A stretch of 5,430 nt of DNA. Origin: an uncultured Flavobacteriaceae bacterium (GTDB lineage: Bacteria > Bacteroidota > Bacteroidia > Flavobacteriales > Flavobacteriaceae). This document shows positions 1 to 5,430 of this stretch, piece after piece (position 1 is the first letter of the stretch; each line of letters opens with the position of its first letter). The notes beneath the pieces were generated by a model. It made no database searches. It was not told the origin of the DNA and saw nothing but the letters and a program-made list of their open reading frames with translations. Position numbers and translations under genes: made by a program. Where the stretch lies: assembly GCA_913052425.1 (NCBI GenBank), contig CAJXEG010000096.1, positions 1 to 5,430 of the forward strand. The letters are read 5' to 3'.

Positions 1-1
1 A

Positions 2-1057
2 ATGCAAAAATTCATGGCCGACAAAAAGATTTCTGGAGCAGTAACTCTGGCTTATCACAAAGGGAATATCATCCACCACCAGGCAACAGGGTTCGCCAAT
101 ATCTCTACTCAAGAGAACATGACTACTGAAAGTCTTTTTCGAATAGCCTCTCTAACAAAAAACGTAACCGCTATTTCAGTAATGATTCTTCAGGATAGAG
201 GTAAACTAAGTGTTAACGATAAAGTATCCAAATACATTCCTGAATACGCCAATTTAAAAGTCAAAGACTCGAACCAATTAGCCAACCTCAGAATTCGCCA
301 CCTTATGAGCCATACATCCGGTATAATTCTACCTAGAAATGACGAAGGAAGTATGAGCTTAAAACAAGTTGCTGTTGCCGGCACATCCAAGCCTCTTATC
401 TTTACTCCTGGCTCCCAATGGAAATACAGTCGTGGGCTAGACGTCTGTGCTTACATTGTTGAAAAAGTTTCAGGTTCTCGTTTTTCTGACTTCCTGAACA
501 AAGAGATTTTCGTGCCCCTCCAAATGAAAGACACTGGTTTCTACCTGAATGAAGAACAAGTCAAAAGACTTGTTATCGCCTATCAACCTTCGAAAGATGG
601 AAAGCATATTATTCCAAGTACTTTAGAAAGGCTGGTCAAGCCACCTGTAGGAAAGTTCACACCAGGGCCATCTGGTGGTTTAATCTCTTCTGCTCAAGAT
701 ATGGGAAGGTTCTACCAAATGCTCTTAAATGGTGGCGAGCTGGATGGAAAAAGAATCATTTCAGAAACCTCTGCTAAAAAAATCAGACAAAGCCAAACTG
801 GAGAAAACAAAGCCGGTTTTGTTCCCGGAAGTGCCTGGGGATTAGGATTTGGACTGGTTCAACAACCTGAAGGTGTAAGTGCAATGTTAAATAAAGGCTC
901 TTTTGGACACGGAGGGGCTTTTGGAACTCAAGGCTGGGTCGATCCAATTACTGAAACTGTATATGTTCTCATGATACAAAGAACAAAGTTCGGTAACAGT
1001 GATGCTTCAGATATTCGTCGAGGGTTTCAACAGGCTGTCGCAGACGGGATTAAGTAA
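2..1057 (+). CDS. Serine hydrolase of the beta-lactamase / class C-like family, 5' end outside window
   Basis: This is a penicillin-binding-protein-fold serine hydrolase (Pfam beta-lactamase family), a group that includes class C beta-lactamases, DD-peptidases and family VIII esterases. Visible motifs, numbered from the Met at position 2, are the nucleophile motif SLTK (S50, K53), the second-motif tyrosine Y142 in KYSRGLD, and the third motif HGG (H303-G305) in FGHGGAFGT. The text LMSHTSG (101-107) is also typical of the family. The usual YxN motif reads YSR here. Esterase-type members also lose this Asn, so an esterase or peptidase role is at least as likely as beta-lactam hydrolysis. The first in-window Met falls in mid-domain: the segment KKISGAVTLAYHKG is normally preceded by a signal peptide and a leader helix. 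The true start therefore lies upstream and 2 is only the window edge. The C-terminus is intact. It is separated by 362 nt from the next gene, so it is probably a different transcription unit. The substrate is unknown. Confidence 0.9.
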   Translation: MQKFMADKKISGAVTLAYHKGNIIHHQATGFANISTQENMTTESLFRIASLTKNVTAISVMILQDRGKLSVNDKVSKYIPEYANLKVKDSNQLANLRIRHLMSHTSGIILPRNDEGSMSLKQVAVAGTSKPLIFTPGSQWKYSRGLDVCAYIVEKVSGSRFSDFLNKEIFVPLQMKDTGFYLNEEQVKRLVIAYQPSKDGKHIIPSTLERLVKPPVGKFTPGPSGGLISSAQDMGRFYQMLLNGGELDGKRIISETSAKKIRQSQTGENKAGFVPGSAWGLGFGLVQQPEGVSAMLNKGSFGHGGAFGTQGWVDPITETVYVLMIQRTKFGNSDASDIRRGFQQAVADGIK

Positions 1058-1419
1058 AAAAGAAAAGCGACGCTAACTCCCGGTCTCCTGAAATCGTTTT
1101 TACTTCTTCTTTTTCTTATTGGTTGGTGCCTTAAGTTGGCGCAATAAGCGCTTCGCGGGTGATAAGGGATATCGATTGTTTTCAATGTTGAGAACTGGGT
1201 TCTAAGAATACCACGGGTTTTTACCTCCACAGAAAAACTATTCTACAAAACCCACCCCTTGATTGTGTTTGGAGTTGTTTTCCATGGGGCTAAATATACC
1301 AGTAAATTGATAAAGTCTCTAATAGTTATAAAAACGGGGCGAACAACCTAATCTGTATTTTACGTTGATTTTGCATATATTTATTTAAAACCATAAAAAT
1401 TAATTACTAAAGCTTAATT
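1058..1419. other. Gene-free intergenic region with a GC-richer block and a possible promoter
   Basis: No convincing gene is present. The minus-strand open frame over 1027-1230 overlaps the hydrolase end, is rich in basic residues and shows no domain I recognise. The part from about 1062 to 1220 is less AT-rich than the rest and contains GCGC-AATAA-GCGC (1140-1152) and a pyrimidine tract (about 1097-1120). It does not look like ordinary spacer and could be a dispersed repeat. The part from 1300 to 1419 is strongly AT-rich and probably carries the promoter of the downstream operon. The best match to the Bacteroidota pattern TTTG / TAnnTTTG is TTTG at 1268-1271 followed after 19 nt by TAAATATA at 1291-1298, which is only a partial match. 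A second partial match to the -7 element is TGATTTTG at 1366-1373. I see no clear intrinsic terminator after the hydrolase. Confidence 0.5.
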
Positions 1420-2370
1420 ATGGTAGGCAGGTACTCCATCAAATTTTTAATTCTTTTCTTTTTGTTATTATCGTGTAAAACTGAAAATAGCATTGAAAAA
1501 CATTCTTCAACAGCTGATGAACAAGGCATTGAATTTAGTGTCAATGCTTTTTCTTTTCATGACCTGCTAACAACCACTTACCCTCAAAACAACGAGCAAG
1601 TTTTTTCGCTTTTAAATCTTCTTGATTGGTTTCATTATAAAAAAATTAAAGCCATTGATCCAACAGGTTATTATTTCCCGGGATATCCCAATCCTCCCTC
1701 TGATGCGTTCATCCACAAGTTTACAAGCAAAGCAAAAAAATACGGGATCAAAATAAGCGGTACTGGAATAAGAAATGATTTTGCTCATCCAGATCCTAAA
1801 GTTAGAGGTGAAAGTATCAAAAGGGCCATTGCCTGGTTGGCCGTGGCATCAAAACTGGAAGCCCCTGTATTGAGGTGTTTTGCTGGAAAAATACCAAAAA
1901 GTGTCAATGAAGCTTGGGAAAAAACGGCAGACAGGGTCATTGAATCTGTCAGAGAATTGATCCCCTATGCAAAAAAATATGGGGTAAAAATTGGAATTCA
2001 GAACCATGGTGACGTTTTGAGGACTGCAGATCAATGTGCTTATATTTTAAATCAATTGGATTCCGAGTGGGTAGGTCTTGTTTTGGATACAGGTCACTTT
2101 CACACAAACCACCCCTACAAAGACATCGAAGAAATGGTGCCTTATGCTGTTAACTGGCAAATCAAAGAATATACCGATGGAAGTAAACGTGAAGTAAAAA
2201 TGGACTACAACAAAATTATTGACCTTATTATTTCAGTGGGATACAAAGGGTTTGTTCCCGTTGAATCTTTAAAAAAGAAAAATGAACCTTATGATCCTTT
2301 TGAAAGAGTAGAAAAAATGTTGGTAATATTGAATCAGGAAGTAAAACAATTCAATTCAAATTTAAAATGA
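1420..2370 (+). CDS. Lipoprotein with xylose-isomerase-like TIM barrel (sugar phosphate isomerase/epimerase family)
   Basis: The 316-residue protein starts with a short signal peptide ending in the lipobox LLSC, with Cys19 as the predicted lipidated residue. It should sit outside the cytoplasm, anchored in a membrane. The rest (about 36-305) resembles the AP-endonuclease-2 / xylose-isomerase-like TIM barrel found in sugar isomerases and epimerases. Recognisable strands and loops are KIGIQNHGD (190-198), GLVLDTGHFHTNHPY (219-233), YAVNWQIKEY (242-251) and GFVPVESL (277-284). The expected metal ligands are D223, H226 and E282. The fourth position, often Glu, is Gln194, followed by N195 and H196. 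I believe a Bacteroidota subfamily shares this QNH form, so it is not necessarily inactive. The Met at 1420 is chosen because the signal peptide begins right after it. No Shine-Dalgarno sequence is visible, as is usual in this phylum. The gene ends 22 nt before the heparinase-like gene, implying co-transcription. Sugar isomerisation or epimerisation is inferred, and the substrate is unknown. Confidence 0.85.
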   Translation: MVGRYSIKFLILFFLLLSCKTENSIEKHSSTADEQGIEFSVNAFSFHDLLTTTYPQNNEQVFSLLNLLDWFHYKKIKAIDPTGYYFPGYPNPPSDAFIHKFTSKAKKYGIKISGTGIRNDFAHPDPKVRGESIKRAIAWLAVASKLEAPVLRCFAGKIPKSVNEAWEKTADRVIESVRELIPYAKKYGVKIGIQNHGDVLRTADQCAYILNQLDSEWVGLVLDTGHFHTNHPYKDIEEMVPYAVNWQIKEYTDGSKREVKMDYNKIIDLIISVGYKGFVPVESLKKKNEPYDPFERVEKMLVILNQEVKQFNSNLK

Positions 2371-2392
2371 TCATAACATAAAATATTAAATT

Positions 2393-4450
2393 ATGAGATT
2401 TATCAAGTCTTTAACTGTTATTTTCTGGATCGCCGTCAGCTTTTCTCCTACAACAGCACAAATTCATTGGAAAGAGGTAAAAACGGTAGAGGATTTTTAC
2501 GAAGCCTATCCCGAACGTTTAATTTTTATGTTCGATCAAATTAATCTCGACAGAAAAGGATTAGAGTCGGTAAAACAATATCACGACAAACAAAACTATG
2601 TAGCAGCCTCAATAGCCCTGCTGGATTATTATAAAAAAAGTAAAACTGTTAAGAAATACAGAAAGTCCCAGCCCCCAATAAGTTCATCAAAAATCGCAGC
2701 AGCAGACACCATTCTAAGTAATATTTTTGAAGTTCAAAATGTAAAAGGTAAAATTCCCATTCTAAAAGATGGACATCGCGCCTGGGGTTACAAAGGCCCC
2801 AACAACGACCTTGAATGGGCATGGCTTTCTAATCGCCACAGTCAGCTGTATACCGTTTTTAAAGCCTATATGGAAACTGGAAATCCGATATATGCCGAAT
2901 ATGCAGATGAATTCCTGCGTGATTTTATCATCAATAGCTGGCCATATCCTAATAGTAAAATAAATAGTAAAGGATTGGTATGGAGGGGACTGGAAGTTTC
3001 GTTTAGGGCCAAGAAATGGAGTGAAATTTTTTACACCTCTTTAGGAATAGAATATTTTAATCCTGCCACCCAACTGATGATCCTTGCCAGTCTCCCCGAA
3101 CACGCACATTACAATCGTCATTTCCATTCCAAAAAAGGGAATTGGCTGACCATGGAAATATCGGCACTAACCAGTGTTGCAGCCTATTTTCCTGAGTATA
3201 AAAAATCTTCGCAATGGATCAACTATTCCATCGATCAGATGTTGGCCAGTATGAAAAAACAAATATATCCGGACGGTGTTCAAACAGAATTGGCTTCTCA
3301 TTACCACAATGTTTCGCTTCACAATTTTGAACTCTTCTATGCTATCTGTAAAGAAGTTGGGAAAACCCTCCCCCAAGAGTATGAGAAAACACTCATCAAA
3401 ATGTTTGATTATACTGCTAAAAACATGCGCCCCGATGGCAGTAGGGTCCTCAACAATGATTCTGATCGGGGCAATGGAACAGACAACAACCGAGCTATTA
3501 TTCTAAACGCCCTCAAAAAATTCGATAGGCCCGAATGGAAATACATAGCCACCAATGGAAAATCAGGATCAAAACCCCTACAGCCATCGTTCTTTTATCC
3601 TTGGGCAGGGCAGCTTATCTCCAGAAGTGGATTTGACACCCAAGCCCACTGGTCGTTTTTTGATGTGGGCCCCTGGGGAACAGGACATCAACACCAGGAC
3701 AAACTCCACCTGTCCGTAACTGCTTTTGGTACCGACTTTTTGGTGGATTCTGGGCGTTTTGCCTACCGCGGTTCAGTAGCAGATCAATACAGACCATACG
3801 CCAGAAGCAGTGCTGCGCATAACTTGGTTTTGATCGATGATAAAAATCAAAATCCTGGTCCCACAGAAGTAAAAAATGCACTGGACAACACCCATTTCAA
3901 AATTCACAAGGATTATGATTACGCCTACGGAGACTTTAATGACTTTGAAAATTTATCGGGTAGTGCCCAACATACCAGAGCTGTTTTTTATCTCAGAAAT
4001 GGGTTTTGGTTGGTAGCGGACAAAATTAAAACCGATCGCCCAAGAGCGCTAAAATTTTTGTGGCACTGGCATCCCGACGTAAAAATCATACAAGGGAAGA
4101 AAAATATTAAAGGCCGCCATAAAAACGGGACGCTAAGTTTGACTGCTTTAAGCGATCAAATTTTTAAGATATCAGAAATAAAAGGACTATTAGAACCCAG
4201 TGTTCAAGGTTGGTATAGTCCTGAATACAACATTTATGCACCCAATAGCGTGACAGAATTTTCTACGAATATAGACCAGGAGCAACATTTCTTATGGTTG
4301 ATTGTTCCTGAGTCAGAGGATTCTTCTGCCCTTTCAATGGATAAGATAAAAACCCACGAAGACCATTTTAAAATAGAATTCACCTTCAACGGTCAAAAAA
4401 AGAAACTGGTTTTACCTTTTGAGGATGCCACCAAGGTCGATTTAAATTAA
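2393..4450 (+). CDS. Secreted heparinase II/III-family polysaccharide lyase-like enzyme
   Basis: The 685-residue protein has an N-terminal signal peptide with likely cleavage after A22 (TTA|Q). There is no lipobox, so it is periplasmic or exported. Residues about 30-390 fit the alpha/alpha-barrel domain of heparinase II/III-type lyases (NDLEWAWLSNRH at 137-149, WRGLEVSFRAKKW at 197-209). Residues about 400-640 fit the heparinase II/III beta-sandwich domain, with hallmarks GTGHQHQDKL (429-438), FLVDSGRFAY (449-458) and SSAAHNLVLID (472-482). Candidate catalytic residues are all present: N250 in GNW, Y304 in SHYHN, and H432/H434. The N-to-Y spacing of 54 matches what I recall for heparinase III (PL12). 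The usual reaction is beta-elimination at uronic acids in glycosaminoglycans, alginate or related glycans. Related folds also serve ulvan lyases and an ulvan oligosaccharide dehydratase, so the substrate and even lyase chemistry are unproven. The gene follows the TIM-barrel lipoprotein by 22 nt, and the two were probably made to act on the same glycan. No frameshift or truncation is seen. Confidence 0.9.
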   Translation: MRFIKSLTVIFWIAVSFSPTTAQIHWKEVKTVEDFYEAYPERLIFMFDQINLDRKGLESVKQYHDKQNYVAASIALLDYYKKSKTVKKYRKSQPPISSSKIAAADTILSNIFEVQNVKGKIPILKDGHRAWGYKGPNNDLEWAWLSNRHSQLYTVFKAYMETGNPIYAEYADEFLRDFIINSWPYPNSKINSKGLVWRGLEVSFRAKKWSEIFYTSLGIEYFNPATQLMILASLPEHAHYNRHFHSKKGNWLTMEISALTSVAAYFPEYKKSSQWINYSIDQMLASMKKQIYPDGVQTELASHYHNVSLHNFELFYAICKEVGKTLPQEYEKTLIKMFDYTAKNMRPDGSRVLNNDSDRGNGTDNNRAIILNALKKFDRPEWKYIATNGKSGSKPLQPSFFYPWAGQLISRSGFDTQAHWSFFDVGPWGTGHQHQDKLHLSVTAFGTDFLVDSGRFAYRGSVADQYRPYARSSAAHNLVLIDDKNQNPGPTEVKNALDNTHFKIHKDYDYAYGDFNDFENLSGSAQHTRAVFYLRNGFWLVADKIKTDRPRALKFLWHWHPDVKIIQGKKNIKGRHKNGTLSLTALSDQIFKISEIKGLLEPSVQGWYSPEYNIYAPNSVTEFSTNIDQEQHFLWLIVPESEDSSALSMDKIKTHEDHFKIEFTFNGQKKKLVLPFEDATKVDLN

Positions 4451-4563
4451 AAAAGGGAATGTTACCTAATATATTACAAACCTAAAAGATGGGGTGAATA
4501 ATGGGGTTTTAAACTTCAAAGACTAGTCCATGAATAGTGAAAACACTTGGGGTTGGGTGAAGT
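4451..4563. other. Spacer between the operon end and the rhamnosidase relic
   Basis: No gene is seen and no clear intrinsic terminator follows the heparinase-like gene. G-runs occur at 4490-4494 (ATGGGGTG) and 4502-4509 (TGGGGTTTT). In one minus-strand frame, about 4561-4527, the text TQPQVFSL vaguely resembles the continuation of the GH78 N-terminal domain after a frameshift, but this is too short to assert. Confidence 0.35.
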
Positions 4564-4782
4564 CTACCAAGCGGTTTCCCCACCCCAGACCCTTACTTTC
4601 CAGTAATAGGTTTTTCCTGGCTTGAGTCGTTTTCCTTTGTATTCGATTGCAGTTGAAGCGGTCGAAACTACGCGCTCGCTGTCCCATAAATCACCATTGT
4701 TTCCTTCTATAGTCTCAGCATTTGAAGCCACTAAAATCTGTTAAGCAGTAGATGATAAATATTTAATAGAGTCTTCCCAAGA
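4564..4782 (-). pseudogene. Decayed N-terminal fragment of a GH78 alpha-L-rhamnosidase
   Basis: Reading the minus strand from 4740 to 4564 gives 58 residues and a stop. They include QILVASNAE, GDLWDSERV, IEYKGKRLKPG and TYYWKVRVW, which is the characteristic N-terminal beta-sandwich of Bacteroidota GH78 rhamnosidases. Just upstream in the same frame is S-T-A followed by TAA (4741-4743), then again Q-I-L-V-A-S. Functional homologues normally read T-A-Y-Q-I-L-V at this point, so the stop appears to replace the Tyr codon by one base change. A Trp codon a little farther upstream (4777-4779, in SWE) may be the conserved Trp of this domain. The other end breaks at a TAG (4564-4566) after GGETAW, where homologues continue for several hundred residues. 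The catalytic barrel is absent from the window. There is no start codon or signal peptide in a suitable place, so this is a non-functional relic. Intact enzymes remove terminal alpha-L-rhamnose from glycans. The assignment rests on motif memory over a short stretch, but the match is strong. Confidence 0.8.
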
Positions 4783-4787
4783 CTCTA
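4767..4787. repeat. Perfect 9-bp inverted repeat with 3-nt loop
   Basis: TAGAGTCTT (4767-4775) and AAGACTCTA (4779-4787) are exact reverse complements around CCC. On neither strand is the stem followed by a clean T-tract (minus-strand continuation TTAAATATTT, plus-strand continuation CTAAAAAAG), so a terminator role is weak. It overlaps the upstream edge of the rhamnosidase relic. It could be a leftover hairpin or an operator-like palindrome. Confidence 0.6.
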
Positions 4788-4825
4788 CTAAAAAAGACGT
4801 AGGGATAGTTTATAATAATAGAGTT

Positions 4826-4894
4826 TTTTATTTGGTTATATAATTTGAATGATTGCGTTAGATAACCAATCCAAACCACCTCAACCAAATAAAA
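4826..4894. repeat. 12-bp perfect inverted repeat with an alternative internal pairing
   Basis: TTTTATTTGGTT (4826-4837) is the exact reverse complement of AACCAAATAAAA (4883-4894), with 45 nt between. The same left arm can instead pair with a closer partner: TTGGTTAT (4832-4839) is the reverse complement of ATAACCAA (4862-4869). The two pairings are mutually exclusive. Nothing nearby shows which gene, if any, would be affected. It lies beyond the terminator of the minus-strand tmRNA and past the end of the plus-strand operon, so it may be an element edge or a decayed structure. Confidence 0.6.
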
Positions 4895-4960
4895 CCACTT
4901 CTTTAAAACCCACCCCACCTTCAGGTAATCAAATAGGATTGAAAGTTTTTAGGGTTTGAA

Positions 4961-4980
4961 TTATTGTAGCCGTACAATAA
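4961..4980. repeat. Perfect 8-bp hairpin with GCCG tetraloop
   Basis: TTATTGTA (4961-4968) and TACAATAA (4973-4980) are exact reverse complements around GCCG. It lies immediately beyond the T-tract of the tmRNA terminator and partly overlaps its distal end. It could act as a back-up structure that stabilises the 3' end of read-through transcripts, or be chance in AT-rich DNA. Confidence 0.5.
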
Positions 4981-5026
4981 AAAATAAAAAATCCCTAAAG
5001 TATTGATTTAAAATATTCTAGGGATT
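4976..5026 (-). terminator. Intrinsic terminator of tmRNA
   Basis: On the minus strand, AATCCCTAGAATATT (5026-5012) pairs with AATACTTTAGGGATT (5004-4990). The result is a 15-position stem with one G-U pair and one A-C mismatch, around a 7-nt loop. A T-rich run (TTTTTATTTTTTATT, overlapping the stem foot, 4990-4976) follows directly. The stem begins 8 nt after the tmRNA discriminator base, the expected place for a terminator of this gene. Confidence 0.88.
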
Positions 5027-5033
5027 ATATAAG

Positions 5034-5430
5034 TGGAGTCGGCGGGAATCGAACCCGCGTCCAAACAAGTCACAACCGAGCTTTCTACAGGTTTAGTTCT
5101 CGTTTGTTTTTCGAGGTATCAGTGACCGAAAACCGCCCGAGATACCCTTATCATCTTTATTGAAAAACACTACCGATGCCATAGCATTTCGATGTTGACA
5201 TTTATGGTGCCTCCATACCGATCGCCGTCAACAAGAGCTATCGAGAGACATCCGGCTTCCCGACCTGGTCAGGACTAGGCAAAGACTTACTATAATTCAG
5301 TCGATTATGCAGCTAGAGCGTAGTTATTCTCGCCATTTAAAAGGTTGAAACATAAGATTTACGAGCCGTGTTTCAGTGCTCGACCTGCTTACTCCGTCAT
5401 GGGAACCTGCTGTCAAAACCAGTCGACCCC
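5034..5430 (-). ncRNA. ssrA: Transfer-messenger RNA (tmRNA), complete
   Basis: tmRNA rescues ribosomes stalled on broken mRNAs: its tRNA-like part is charged with alanine and its short reading frame adds a degradation tag. On the minus strand the gene opens with GGGGTCGACTGGTTTTGACA, whose first seven bases pair with CGACTCC at the other end (5041-5035, one G-U pair) to form the acceptor stem. The T-arm GCGGG-TTCGATT-CCCGC is perfect. Discriminator A is at 5034, and the next bases are CTT, so the CCA tail must be added after transcription. The length is 397 nt before CCA. The resume codon and tag GENNYALAA are at 5334-5308. The 5' end falls exactly at the last base of the window, so the promoter is not visible. 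A strong terminator follows. Confidence 0.97.
5305..5334 (-). other. tmRNA tag-peptide reading frame (GENNYALAA, stop)
   Basis: Inside the tmRNA, the frame GGC GAG AAT AAC TAC GCT CTA GCT GCA TAA encodes GENNYALAA after the alanine supplied by the charged tRNA-like part. The end ALAA is the typical recognition signal for ClpXP-type proteolysis. The form is close to known Bacteroidota tags such as GETNYALAA, recalled from memory. The bases just before it (TTTTAAAT) are AT-rich, as usual upstream of a resume codon. Confidence 0.93.

Noticed and set aside
1027..1230. Minus-strand open frame of 67 codons after the hydrolase gene
   Set aside because: It overlaps the hydrolase end, has a strongly basic and low-information composition, no recognisable domain, and probably reflects a non-coding repeat.
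3276..3506. Plus-strand open frame of 76 codons in another frame of the heparinase-like gene
   Set aside because: It is a shadow of the main reading frame, with no start context or recognisable protein.
3615..3881. Minus-strand open frame of 88 codons inside the heparinase-like gene
   Set aside because: It lies wholly opposite the conserved catalytic region of a well-supported gene, and its translation shows no domain.
4767..4787. 9-bp palindrome as a bidirectional terminator for the operon
   Set aside because: No T-tract follows on the plus strand, and it lies more than 300 nt past the operon end and within the rhamnosidase relic.
4451..5033. Insertion sequence or prophage remnant next to ssrA
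   Set aside because: tmRNA genes are common integration sites, but no transposase or integrase fragment and no duplicate of the tmRNA 3' end can be seen in the downstream DNA.
1058..5430. CRISPR array or defence system
   Set aside because: No regularly spaced repeats and no nuclease, helicase, methylase or toxin-like proteins are present.

Overview
The window looks like part of a low-GC Bacteroidota genome, probably a polysaccharide-degrading and perhaps marine lineage. The evidence is AT-rich intergenic DNA, start codons without Shine-Dalgarno sequences, a lipoprotein signal, a secreted heparinase II/III-type enzyme, a relic of a family GH78 rhamnosidase, and a tmRNA whose tag reads GENNYALAA and whose 3' CCA is not encoded. 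Genus cannot be fixed from the sequence alone.

Layout. Positions 2-1057 (+) hold most of a beta-lactamase-fold serine hydrolase whose N-terminus lies outside the window. Positions 1058-1419 are a gene-free gap, with a GC-richer block that may be a dispersed repeat. Positions 1420-2370 and 2393-4450 (+) are two genes 22 nt apart, almost certainly one operon: a lipoprotein with a xylose-isomerase-like TIM barrel, then a secreted heparinase II/III-family enzyme. Positions 4451-5030 hold no intact gene. They contain a decayed N-terminal fragment of an alpha-L-rhamnosidase on the minus strand, several short perfect inverted repeats, and the tmRNA terminator. Positions 5034-5430 (-) are a complete tmRNA gene (ssrA), whose 5' end coincides with the window edge.

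How the parts fit. The operon pair looks like a small polysaccharide-utilisation module acting outside the cytoplasm. The heparinase-like enzyme would cleave or dehydrate a uronic-acid-containing glycan. The lipoprotein may rearrange or bind a released sugar. The GH78 relic hints that rhamnose-containing glycans were once handled nearby. The substrate is not visible in the sequence. I see no defence system, CRISPR array, insertion sequence or evident new system. The points most worth checking are the rhamnosidase relic, the substituted metal-ligand position in the TIM-barrel lipoprotein, and the repeats around the operon.
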